NCBI GenBank assembly: GCA_937120535.1
Contig: CAKZJX010000136.1
Span: 1-64,000 of the forward strand
Origin: an uncultured Anaerolineae bacterium
GTDB taxonomy: Bacteria > Chloroflexota > Anaerolineae > Anaerolineales > Villigracilaceae
Reading direction: 5' to 3'
Length of the DNA: 64,000 nt
The position numbers and the translations under genes were made by a program. Below, one piece after another: positions 38,474 through 47,562 of this stretch (positions are counted from its first letter, which is position 1; each line of letters opens with the position of its first letter). The notes under the pieces were generated by a model. The model had not been told where the DNA came from and searched no databases. It saw nothing but the letters and a program-made list of their open reading frames with translations.

Positions 38474-39751
38474 ATGAATCGTCGCTCTCAAGTGATCTCG
38501 ATCACCTTTCTTGTGGTTGTACTGGTGCAGGCCGCCTGCAACTTTCCCCGAGCAGGGACAGCGACCAATCCAGCAGCCACGTTGAACGCCCTCTATACGC
38601 AGGCCGCCTATACCCTTCAAGCCATGGCCACCCAAGCTGCCCTGACCCCCACGCCTACGGTGTTCTTGGCCTCGCCAACCCCCCTGGCAACCAACACGCC
38701 ATCGCCAGTGTTCCCTACCTTCACCCCCCCTCCGCTTTGGACCAACACACCTGTCACACGCTGTGACTGGGCGCAGTTTGTAGGCGACGTGTCCTATCCC
38801 GACGGTTCAGTGTTGGGGCGTAACCAACAGTTTATAAAAATCTGGCGTTTGAAGAACATTGGCACCTGCACGTGGACCACTGCATATGCTCTGGTGTTCG
38901 TCAGCGGAGATCGTATGGACGCGCCGGCCACGTTGCCCCTCCCAACGGTAGTCTATCCCGGTCAGACGGTGGATATTGCAGTGGACCTGGTCACGCCCGA
39001 GCGGGATGGCCGTTATCGCGGCTACTTCAAACTGCGCAATCCATCGGGCGTGCTCTTCGGCGTGGGGAACCAAGCTACCTCTGCCTTTTGGGTAGATGTG
39101 CAAGTGGTAGGAGAGAACTTTGTGGCCTATGACTTCGTGGATAATTTTTGCGAGGCCGCCTGGGATAACGGCCAGACCCATTTGCCCTGCCCGGGGGTGG
39201 AGGGCGACGATGCCGGTTTTGTCCTATTATTGGGCGCGCCGCGCTTTGAAAACGGCAACCCGACGGATCGACCGTCGCTGCTCACCTTCCCGCGCGACGC
39301 CAGCAACGGCTTCATTCGAGGCGTCTATCCTCCCATCGCCATCCGCGATGGCGATCGCTTCCGCGCCTGGTTGCAGTGTCGCTACAACGCTCCGGCGTGC
39401 AATGTGATCTTCCGCCTGGATTATCAGATTGGCAGTGGACCGGTGCGTCATCTCGGCCAATGGAACGAAGCCTATGAGGGCAGGTGGTATACCGTAGATA
39501 TCGATCTCAGTGCCCTGCGAGGACGGGAGGTGCAATTCATCTTCACCGTCCATGCTAACGGTTCCCCGCGTCAGGACTTTGCGGTCTGGATCGGCCCCCA
39601 TCTGCTGCGGGCCGGCACTCCCACACCGACCCCCACCCCAACTCCGACCCGTACGAGCACCGCCACTACAACCAACACGCCGTCACCGACCCCCACCCCC
39701 ACCGCGACATTTGCCCCTACTGAAACGCCAACTGCCACCCCCACACCTTGA
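38474..39751 (+). CDS. NBR1-Ig-like domain lipoprotein 3 with beta-sandwich module and TP tail
   Basis: Lipobox [34 protein letters not shown]...[19 protein letters not shown]-terminal [26 protein letters not shown]. Confidence 0.85.
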   Translation: MNRRSQVISITFLVVVLVQAACNFPRAGTATNPAATLNALYTQAAYTLQAMATQAALTPTPTVFLASPTPLATNTPSPVFPTFTPPPLWTNTPVTRCDWAQFVGDVSYPDGSVLGRNQQFIKIWRLKNIGTCTWTTAYALVFVSGDRMDAPATLPLPTVVYPGQTVDIAVDLVTPERDGRYRGYFKLRNPSGVLFGVGNQATSAFWVDVQVVGENFVAYDFVDNFCEAAWDNGQTHLPCPGVEGDDAGFVLLLGAPRFENGNPTDRPSLLTFPRDASNGFIRGVYPPIAIRDGDRFRAWLQCRYNAPACNVIFRLDYQIGSGPVRHLGQWNEAYEGRWYTVDIDLSALRGREVQFIFTVHANGSPRQDFAVWIGPHLLRAGTPTPTPTPTPTRTSTATTTNTPSPTPTPTATFAPTETPTATPTP

Positions 39752-39842
39752 AGAAGGTTGCAGCTGCCTATCAAAAATGACTCATGAAGCAGGCCGCTCC
39801 CGATGATTTGTCGGGGTATAATCAAAAGCACAGAGAGTTCCT

Positions 39843-40529
39843 ATGCGCAACCTGTTCGTCCTGTTGACCTGGTTGGTCCTAGGCATGACCGCCTGTGGGC
39901 CGGCCTCTCCTCCCGCTCCCACGCTGGATGTAGCGCTGATCTCTACCCAGGCGGCGCAAACCGTTGCCGTTTCGTTGACCCAAACCGCTGTCTTCCTGAC
40001 CGCTTCAGCCCCTACCGCTACGCCGGAACCATCGCCCACGCCGCTGCCCACCTGGACCCCAATCGCCACCCTCTCTCCGTTCATCCTGCCGTCAGATGTC
40101 CTGACGCCGGGGGGTGTCTCCCCGCTTATGCCCACCGCCACCCTTGCGCTTCTACCGCCAGTGGCTACGCCCAGCGGGCCGCTGTGCAACGATCTAGCCT
40201 GGGTAACCGACATTGGCCTCCCCGACGGGTCGGTGCTCAAGCCAGGGCAGGCGTTCGAAAAAGGTTGGTTGGTCAAAAACACCGGCGTCTGCTCCTGGGA
40301 GATCGGTTACCGCCTGGTGCGCGTGGGTGGGAACACCAACTTTGGTGGAGATACCTTTGTCATCCGCACATCGAGTGAGGTCGTGAAGCCCGGCGCCGTG
40401 GTCGAGATTTCCCTCGATCTCGTCGCACCCAAGCAACCCGGTCTCTACGAGGCCATATACCAGATGTATACTAACCTAGACGTCCCCTTCGGATCCGGGC
40501 TGAGCATATCCATCGAAGTTCGCAAATAA
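39843..40529 (+). CDS. NBR1-Ig-like domain lipoprotein 4
   Basis: Lipobox GMTAC; FEKGWLVKNTGVCSWEIGYRLVRVGG...KPGAVVEISLDLVAPKQPGLYEAIYQM; TATAAT at 39817-39822. Confidence 0.85.
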   Translation: MRNLFVLLTWLVLGMTACGPASPPAPTLDVALISTQAAQTVAVSLTQTAVFLTASAPTATPEPSPTPLPTWTPIATLSPFILPSDVLTPGGVSPLMPTATLALLPPVATPSGPLCNDLAWVTDIGLPDGSVLKPGQAFEKGWLVKNTGVCSWEIGYRLVRVGGNTNFGGDTFVIRTSSEVVKPGAVVEISLDLVAPKQPGLYEAIYQMYTNLDVPFGSGLSISIEVRK

Positions 40530-40562
40530 CCGTTTTGGCCATTTCCTGCCCTCAGAGAATCT

Positions 40563-41198
40563 ATGTTCCGACACATTCTCCCTGCTCTTCTGCTGTTGAC
40601 CTTGCTGATCGCCTGCGGGCCTCAACCAACCCCTCTTCCAACCCCAGATGTCGGTGCCATTCAGACCGCCGCCGCTCAGACGGTGATCGCCGAGATCCGA
40701 GTGATGCAGAACGCGGCCGCCTCTCTGACCCCTCAACCGACGCCTACCACAGAACCCACCGCTACCCCGACCGAAGAGACGACCCCGGTTCCTACCTTCA
40801 CCGTTGTGGTAGGAATCGTCCAGACACCCGCTTTGACAAACACCCCTTTGGGAGCATTGTGCGATGATTCTTCGTATGATCCGGCCACAGTGGACGTGAA
40901 CTACCCTGATGGATCAGTGATGGCTCCAGGTCAAGAGTTTCTCAAGAAATGGCTGATCCGCAACACTGGCACATGTACCTGGGGCGCTGGTTACCGCGTG
41001 ATATTTGCCTACGGCGAACGCATGAACGGCACGCCGGCCCCCTTGAACGTGCCCGTGATCCCCAACCAAGAGACAGAAGTGGCAGTGCAATTTCGGGTGC
41101 CCACCCGAGCCGGCCAATATACCAGCACTTGGCGTCTGGCCAATGCGTTCGGCACTCCTTTTGGAGTGTTCTTCTACGTCAAGATCATCGTGCAATAG
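40563..41198 (+). CDS. NBR1-Ig-like domain lipoprotein 5
   Basis: Lipobox LLIAC; FLKKWLIRNTGTCTWGAGYRVIFAYGERMNG...TEVAVQFRVPTRAGQYTSTWRLANAFGTPFG. Confidence 0.85.
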   Translation: MFRHILPALLLLTLLIACGPQPTPLPTPDVGAIQTAAAQTVIAEIRVMQNAAASLTPQPTPTTEPTATPTEETTPVPTFTVVVGIVQTPALTNTPLGALCDDSSYDPATVDVNYPDGSVMAPGQEFLKKWLIRNTGTCTWGAGYRVIFAYGERMNGTPAPLNVPVIPNQETEVAVQFRVPTRAGQYTSTWRLANAFGTPFGVFFYVKIIVQ

Positions 41199-42337
41199 TG
41201 AGCGACGATCTCAAACAAGCTCTGTTTGAAGAAGCACGCCGGCTGGGCTTTGTCCTGGCCGGCGTCACCACCCCAGACCCGTCGCCACACATGGCCTTCT
41301 TTGAGCGCTGGCTAGATCAAGGCTACCATGGGGAGATGGCCTACCTGGCCTCCGAGCGCTCGCGTCGGTGTCGCGCTGATCCGCAAGTCATCCTGCCGGA
41401 ATGCCAGTCAATCCTCGTCTTAGCGATCCCCTACTCTCCCCCTCCTACCCCGTCCGACGGACTGAGCGGGCGGGTAGCTGCCTATGCCCTCGGCGAAGAC
41501 TACCATGAAGAACTTCTGCCGCGCCTGGCGCGCCTGGTGGCCTTTCTCGAACAGCGCCTCGGTCATCCCGTTCCTCATCGCTACTACACCGACACCGGCC
41601 CGATCCTGGAGCGCGATTTAGCCCAGCGGGCCGGCCTCGGATGGATCGGCAAAAACACCTGCCTGATCCACCCGCGCCACGGCTCCTACTTACTCTTGGC
41701 CGAAATCCTGCTCGGCCTTGCGCTTGAGCCCGATCCACCCTTCCCTACCGATCACTGTGGAACCTGCACGCGATGCATAGAGGCTTGCCCCACCGATGCC
41801 ATCCTGCCTGGCCGGGTTCTTGATGCGCGACGTTGTATCTCCTACCTGACCATCGAGAACAAAGGAGAGATCCCCGAAGCCCTGCGGCCGCAGATGGGCA
41901 ACTGGATCTTCGGCTGTGACATCTGCCAGATCGTCTGCCCCTGGAACCGTTTTGCTGCTCCCCAAGGAGATGCAGCCTTCCGCCCGTTCGACGCTTCCGG
42001 ACTCCCCCGCGCCGGATCGGCCGTCTCCGACCTGATCGCCGCCCTAGCGCTTTCCCCCGACGATTTCCGCCAGCGCTTCCGACGCAGTCCTGTGCGCCGT
42101 GCCAAACGCAGCGGTCTGCTGCGCAACGTCTCGGTCGCCTTGGGCAACCTGGGCGATCCGCGCGCCCTTCCCGCCCTAGAGCGGGCCGCCTCCGATCCCG
42201 ATCCCCTTGTCCGACAACATGCCGAATGGGCGCGGCAACGCCTGCTCGATCTATCCCCTCAGTCGTTCCCTCCATCCTCTTCCCCCTCCCCCGCCGACGA
42301 TGATCACCCTGCTTCTAGCCTCCAACAACCCGGGTAA
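41198..42337 (+). CDS. queG: tRNA epoxyqueuosine(34) reductase QueG
   Basis: Two 4Fe-4S motifs (CGTCTRCIEACPTDAI; CDICQIVCPWN), FGFVLAG-type N-terminus, HEAT-like C-terminus. GTG start at 41198 overlaps the TAG of the preceding gene. Confidence 0.93.
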   Translation: MSDDLKQALFEEARRLGFVLAGVTTPDPSPHMAFFERWLDQGYHGEMAYLASERSRRCRADPQVILPECQSILVLAIPYSPPPTPSDGLSGRVAAYALGEDYHEELLPRLARLVAFLEQRLGHPVPHRYYTDTGPILERDLAQRAGLGWIGKNTCLIHPRHGSYLLLAEILLGLALEPDPPFPTDHCGTCTRCIEACPTDAILPGRVLDARRCISYLTIENKGEIPEALRPQMGNWIFGCDICQIVCPWNRFAAPQGDAAFRPFDASGLPRAGSAVSDLIAALALSPDDFRQRFRRSPVRRAKRSGLLRNVSVALGNLGDPRALPALERAASDPDPLVRQHAEWARQRLLDLSPQSFPPSSSPSPADDDHPASSLQQPG

Positions 42338-42917
42338 ACTTCGAGAACTGCATGCCATTCTGTCAGATCTGTCGGTCCGTCTGACGATGCCGGCCGATCT
42401 CGGCTTGACGCTCATCGTAGAAGAAGATGGTGCCACCTATGCTGAGAATGCCGTCAAAAAAGCCCTGGCCTTTGCCCGCGCCAGCGGTGTGCTGGCCCTG
42501 GCCGACGACTCCGGCCTCGAAGTAGACGCCCTAGACGGCGCGCCCGGCCTCCACTCGGCTCGCTATGCTCCTCAGCCTGGCGCCACCGATCGCGACCGGC
42601 GCCGGCTCCTGATCCAGAATCTGCTCCAACGCAATGCCCCTCGTCCCTGGACAGCGCGCTTCCGGGCCACGGTGGCCTTGGCTGGCCCCGAAGGGGACTT
42701 CGACCTAGCCGAAGGCTTGTGTGAAGGCGAGATCATCCCCGAAGAGCGCGGCAGCGGCGGCTTTGGCTATGACCCCATTTTCTTGCTCCCCGATCTTGGC
42801 CTGACCATGGCCGAACTCCCCGAAGCGATGAAAAATCGCCTTAGCCATCGTGCCCGCGCCGTGCAAGCCATCCGTCCAGCCTTGCTTCGGCGTCTGAACC
42901 TCGCCCCTCGAGGATAG
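42300..42917 (+). CDS. rdgB: XTP/dITP diphosphatase (RdgB/HAM1)
   Basis: LLLASNNPGKLRELHAIL, ADDSGLEVDALDGAPGLHSARY, SGGFGYDPIF. Confidence 0.94.
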   Translation: MITLLLASNNPGKLRELHAILSDLSVRLTMPADLGLTLIVEEDGATYAENAVKKALAFARASGVLALADDSGLEVDALDGAPGLHSARYAPQPGATDRDRRRLLIQNLLQRNAPRPWTARFRATVALAGPEGDFDLAEGLCEGEIIPEERGSGGFGYDPIFLLPDLGLTMAELPEAMKNRLSHRARAVQAIRPALLRRLNLAPRG

Positions 42918-42995
42918 CGACGCTGCTCTTTACGTCCCTTTCCCTGCGCGTGATACAATATCTACAACGTCATTCTGAACAGGCTTCCTTCGCCT

Positions 42996-43865
42996 ATGCA
43001 TGCTCGACGCGCTCTCTTATATGTCCCCGGCGATGACTGGAAGAAGATCACCAAAGCCATGACCTTGGGCGTAGATAGCATTTGCCTGGACATGGAAGAC
43101 GGCGTAGCCCTCAGTCACAAAGAAATAGCCCGTCAAACCATTCCCAAGGCCTTGCAGGAGCTGGATTTTGGCGCCAGTGAAAAATTGGTGCGCATTAATG
43201 CCGTAGGCTCTGGGCTAGAGCGAGAAGACATTGCGGCCATCTTGCCCTATCGCCCAGATGGCATTGTAATCCCCAAAGTGGAGTCGTTGGAACAGATCCG
43301 TTGGGCCGACGATGTGATTGCTGGCGCTGAGTTAAAATATGGCTGGCCGCTCCATTCCATTCGCCTGCTGATCGGCATTGAGACCCCGCGCGGCGTTCTC
43401 CACCTGGCGGAGATCGCCTCGCATCCGCGCCTGGACGCCATTATTTTTGGCGGGGAAGATTTTGCCGCTGCCATCGGGGCCACGCGCACCCCAGGAGCCA
43501 TCGAATTGCTCTATGCCCGCCAGGCGGTGGTGGTGGCCTGCGCTGCTTATGGCTTACAAGCAATTGACATCGTCAACCCGGATTTCAAAAATCTGGACGC
43601 GCTGCGTGCAGAGGCGGAATTTGGCGCTCGCTTGGGCTATAGCGGCAAACAAGTGATCCACCCGGCCCAGGTGGAGCCGGTCCAAACGGCCTTTACCCCC
43701 AGCGACGAGGCGATCGCCCACGCTCGCCGCCTGATCGAAGCTTTTGAAGCGGCCCAGAAAGAAGGAAAGGGCGCCTTTGCCTTGGACGGCAAGATGGTGG
43801 ATATGCCGATGCTCAAAAACGCCCAGAAAGTGCTCGAACGCGCTCGCGCCGCCGGCAAAGCGTAA
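42996..43865 (+). CDS. HpcH/HpaI aldolase / CitE-like lyase
   Basis: RRALLYVPGDDWKKITKAMTLGVDSICLDMEDGVA, IIFGGEDFAAAIGATRTPGAIELLYARQ. Confidence 0.9.
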   Translation: MHARRALLYVPGDDWKKITKAMTLGVDSICLDMEDGVALSHKEIARQTIPKALQELDFGASEKLVRINAVGSGLEREDIAAILPYRPDGIVIPKVESLEQIRWADDVIAGAELKYGWPLHSIRLLIGIETPRGVLHLAEIASHPRLDAIIFGGEDFAAAIGATRTPGAIELLYARQAVVVACAAYGLQAIDIVNPDFKNLDALRAEAEFGARLGYSGKQVIHPAQVEPVQTAFTPSDEAIAHARRLIEAFEAAQKEGKGAFALDGKMVDMPMLKNAQKVLERARAAGKA

Positions 43866-43983
43866 CCCTGTTCTCGGCTGGCCCCGGTGCTCGATGTATC
43901 CTATCTCCGACGGTGTCTCTCCTCACCGACGTTGAGTTGGTGATCACTTGCAAACCGATTGTTTTGATTTGGAGGAAGAGAGT

Positions 43984-44763
43984 ATGCCAGGCAAACTCAG
44001 TGGGAAAACAGCGATTATCACCGGAGCTACCTCCGGCATCGGGAAGGCAACTGCCCTGTTGTTCGCCGAGGAAGGCGCCAACCTGGTGATCACCGGCCGG
44101 CGCGTCGCCTTGGGTCAAGCGGTCGAGGCTGAGTGTCGAAACCGCGGGGCGCGCTGCTCGTTCGTGCAGGCCGATCACACCCGGGCGGAGGACTGCGAAC
44201 GGGTGGTGGATACCACGCTACGGGAGTTCGGACGGATAGACATTCTGTTCAACAACGCCGGGATCGTCACCCGCGGCACCGCCGAGACCACCGAAGAGGA
44301 AATTTGGCGTGAAACCATGGAAATTAATGTTACCGCCGTGTGGCGGATGAGCAAGCTGGTCATCCCTCATATGAAGCGCCAGGGAGGCGGGGTGATCGTC
44401 CATAACGGGTCGGATTGGTCGGTGGTGGCCGGGCGGAATGTCCTCCCCTATGTGGTCAGCAAGGGCGCCATTGCCATGATGACCAAATCGATGGCCTTGG
44501 ATTTTGCCCGCGACGGCATTCGGGTGAACGCCGTGTGCCCAGGCGATACCTTTGTGGAACGTTGGCTCGAGCAAGGATATTTCAAATACTCCGAGCCAGT
44601 GACCCTCGAACAGGCCATTCGCGAGGCGAGCGAATACATCCCGATGGGGCGCTTCGGCCGTCCCGAGGAGATCGCTCGAGCCGTCTTGTTCTTGGCCAGC
44701 GATGACTCGTCGTTTGTGACCGGCCACCTGCTGTTGGTGGACGGGGGCAATACGGCTCAGTAA
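43984..44763 (+). CDS. SDR family oxidoreductase
   Basis: GKTAIITGATSGIGKATALLFAEEGA, NNAGIVTRG, YVVSKGAIAMMTKSMALDFARDGIRVNAVCPG. Confidence 0.92.
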   Translation: MPGKLSGKTAIITGATSGIGKATALLFAEEGANLVITGRRVALGQAVEAECRNRGARCSFVQADHTRAEDCERVVDTTLREFGRIDILFNNAGIVTRGTAETTEEEIWRETMEINVTAVWRMSKLVIPHMKRQGGGVIVHNGSDWSVVAGRNVLPYVVSKGAIAMMTKSMALDFARDGIRVNAVCPGDTFVERWLEQGYFKYSEPVTLEQAIREASEYIPMGRFGRPEEIARAVLFLASDDSSFVTGHLLLVDGGNTAQ

Positions 44764-44767
44764 GGCC

Positions 44768-46069
44768 ATGCGTATCCTCCACTTTGCTGACGCCCATATT
44801 GATATGGCCAACTATGGCCGTCACGATCCGGCTAGCGGCCTACCGCTGCGCGTCTTGGATTTCTTGAAGTCGCTGGATACGATCGTCAACACGGCCATTG
44901 AGGAGCGGGTGGACCTGGTGTTGTTCGCAGGCGATGCGTATAAAGATCGCACGCCGGCCCCAACCTTTCAGCGAGAATGGGGCAAACGGATCATGCGCCT
45001 TTCCCAGGCGCGTGTCTTCACCCTACTGTTGATCGGCAATCACGATGTCTCGCCGGCCTATGGGCGCGCTCACGCCATTCAGGAGTTCGATACCCTACAG
45101 GTGCCGTTCGTGCGGGTGATCGACCGGCCGTCGTTCCTCGGGCCGGATGACCTCTGGGGAATGCCGCTTCAGGTGATTGCCATCCCATGGATCGCCCGTT
45201 CTGGATTGATGGCCTATTTCGAATTGAGCGCCGAGAAACCCGAAGAGATCTACCAGAGCCTGGAAGAACGTATTGCGGCGCTGGTGGAAGAATGGTTGGA
45301 GCGCGCCGACCCGACGTTGCCGATCGTGTTCACCGCGCACGCTTCGGTGGAAGGCGCAGCGTATGGCGCCGAACGCCTGGTGATGTTGGGCAACGATTTC
45401 ACGCTTTCGGGCGGGCTAGTAAAGAACCCGCGTTTCAACTACGTGGCCTTGGGACATATTCACAAGCCGCAAGATGTAAATCAAGGTCAACAACCGCCGG
45501 TCGTCTATCCCGGTTCGATTGAGCGAATAGACTTCGGCGAAGCTCAAGAGGAGCGCTGCTTTGTGATCGCCCACATCGCGGCCGGCCAACCGACGCGCCT
45601 CGAGTGGCGTCCCCTGCAGACTCGCCCGTTTGTAGATCGCCGAGTCCGCCTGCAACCTGGAGATGCCGTCACCGAAACCCTGTTGGCCTCCCTTCCGTCC
45701 TCAGAAGCCCTTGAAGGAGCGATCGTGCGCCTGGTGATCGAATATCCGCGCACAATGGATGCCCTGATCGATGATGCCGCGTTGCGTCGTCATGCGGAAC
45801 GGGCGTTTGAGTTCCACTTGGTTAAGCGCCCTCAAATAGAAGCGCGGGTTCGCCTGCCGCACGATCAAACAACAATGAACACCCTGACCCCGCTAGAATT
45901 GCTGGAACTCTACTGGCGAGCGACGAACGTTGAGGATGCCGAGGCCTTGCAAGCCCTGGCGCGTCAATTGCTTTCGGATGAAGAGACGCCGCCGATTACC
46001 CGATCGAACAGGAGCTCAGGGCAGCTTCCTCTTCTAGGCAAGATGAGCGAGCGTTGGCGTTCATGGTGA
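44768..46069 (+). CDS. Metallophosphoesterase, SbcD/Mre11-like
   Basis: MRILHFADAHID, VLFAGDAYKDR, LLIGNHDVSPAYGRAHAIQEF, VALGHIHKPQ, VYPGSIERIDFGE. Confidence 0.88.
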   Translation: MRILHFADAHIDMANYGRHDPASGLPLRVLDFLKSLDTIVNTAIEERVDLVLFAGDAYKDRTPAPTFQREWGKRIMRLSQARVFTLLLIGNHDVSPAYGRAHAIQEFDTLQVPFVRVIDRPSFLGPDDLWGMPLQVIAIPWIARSGLMAYFELSAEKPEEIYQSLEERIAALVEEWLERADPTLPIVFTAHASVEGAAYGAERLVMLGNDFTLSGGLVKNPRFNYVALGHIHKPQDVNQGQQPPVVYPGSIERIDFGEAQEERCFVIAHIAAGQPTRLEWRPLQTRPFVDRRVRLQPGDAVTETLLASLPSSEALEGAIVRLVIEYPRTMDALIDDAALRRHAERAFEFHLVKRPQIEARVRLPHDQTTMNTLTPLELLELYWRATNVEDAEALQALARQLLSDEETPPITRSNRSSGQLPLLGKMSERWRSW

Positions 46070-46390
46070 CAGGAAGAAGGCGCCGATTGGCTGAAGGAGA
46101 GCTGCTTGTTTGGGAGACGCCCTGTATGGGATGGACGTAAGCGGGTAGGGAAAGCCGCAGTGTGGGTGCAAGAGAGCCTCTATCGGGAGGTGCGTCACCC
46201 AGTGCACCGGCGGGCCCAGGCGGATTACCAAGCTCATCCGGCGATCCAAAAACACCCTTTCCTAATCCGTTGATTTTCCATAAAAAAACAGTTAATATAA
46301 CACATCGCAGACATCCCTCAGTCTGCCGCAGGTGGACTTCCGCCTGTCCTTGTCATCTTCCAACCCATCCCTTCATGGAAAGGAGATTCG

Positions 46391-47542
46391 ATGAACGAAC
46401 GCGTAGCGATTGTGGGGGTTGGCTGGGCAGGATTTCGGCCAAAGACTCCCGATCTGTCGTACAAAGAAATGATCTATCAAGCTGCTGTGCGCGCCTATCA
46501 CGATGCCAAGGTGGACCCGCGCACAGACGTGGACTCGTTCGTCACGGTGGCCGAGGACTTTCACGAAGGCACCAGCATTGCCGATGAGTATACGCCTGAC
46601 CAGTTGGGTGCAGTGATGAAGCCAATGCAGACCATCACTGGCGATGGTTTACATGGCTTGGCAACGGCGGTAATGCTTGTCCGGACCGGCCTGTGTCGGA
46701 TTGTAGTGGTGGAGGGGCATAGCAAAGCATCCAATATTCTTACCCTCGACTCGATCACGGCCTACGCTCAGGACCCGGTGCTCAACCGCCCGTTGCGCTT
46801 GAACACGCACATGGTGGCCGGCCTAGAGATGAATCGCTATCTCCACGAGAGCGGAACCGATGAAGAAGCCTGTGCTGCTGTGGTGGTCAAGAACCGCCGC
46901 AATGCACTGCGCAACCCGTTAACCTCCTTCGGCGCCGATCTCACCCTCGACGAGGTGTTGGCCGGCCCGCCCCTAGCGTGGCCCTTGGGAGTGCACCAAA
47001 CCGCTCGACCCGTTGACGGCGCCGTGGTCATGGTGTTGGCAAATGAACAGGTGGCGCGTTCCCTCACTGATCGCCCGATCTGGATCGCCGGCATCGGCTG
47101 GTGTAACGACACCCCCTCGCTCGAGTCGCGCTCGTGGGCCACGTTGCCCTACCTCGAACAGGCAGCGCATATGGCCTACCGCCAAGCCGGAATCCGCACA
47201 CCCTTCGAAGAAATTGACTTTGCCGAAATCGACGATACGTATGCCTACAAGGAACTTCAATCCATAGAAGCGCTCGGCCTGTGTGGGTTTGGTGAGGCCG
47301 GCGCTTTGCTTAAGGAAGGTGTGTTCGACCTCGATGGTGCCTTTCCAGTCAACGCTTCGGGAGGCAGCTTGGGGGCCGGCCATCTTTTGGACGCCACTGG
47401 TCTGCATCGGGCGTTGGAAGCCGTCCTACAGTTGCGCGGCGAGGCAGGAGCGCATCAATTGGAAGACGTACAAGTCGCTCTGGTGCAGTCCTGGCGTGGT
47501 GTGCCTACCACCAGTGGTGCTGTAGCTGTGTTGACCAACTAG
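46391..47542 (+). CDS. Thiolase-fold (SCP-x type) protein, putative non-canonical
   Basis: SCP-x-like C-terminus DDTYAYKELQSIEALGLCGFGEAGALLKEG...VNASGGSLGAGHLLDATG; nucleophile region reads TITGDGLHGLATA (no Cys). Confidence 0.82.
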   Translation: MNERVAIVGVGWAGFRPKTPDLSYKEMIYQAAVRAYHDAKVDPRTDVDSFVTVAEDFHEGTSIADEYTPDQLGAVMKPMQTITGDGLHGLATAVMLVRTGLCRIVVVEGHSKASNILTLDSITAYAQDPVLNRPLRLNTHMVAGLEMNRYLHESGTDEEACAAVVVKNRRNALRNPLTSFGADLTLDEVLAGPPLAWPLGVHQTARPVDGAVVMVLANEQVARSLTDRPIWIAGIGWCNDTPSLESRSWATLPYLEQAAHMAYRQAGIRTPFEEIDFAEIDDTYAYKELQSIEALGLCGFGEAGALLKEGVFDLDGAFPVNASGGSLGAGHLLDATGLHRALEAVLQLRGEAGAHQLEDVQVALVQSWRGVPTTSGAVAVLTN

Positions 47543-47562
47543 GAGCCCAGAAGGAGAAGCCT

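Noticed and set aside
46067-46110. Selenocysteine (SECIS) explanation for the UGA in the SbcD-like gene
   Set aside because: No convincing hairpin directly after the UGA, and no expectation of Sec in this family.
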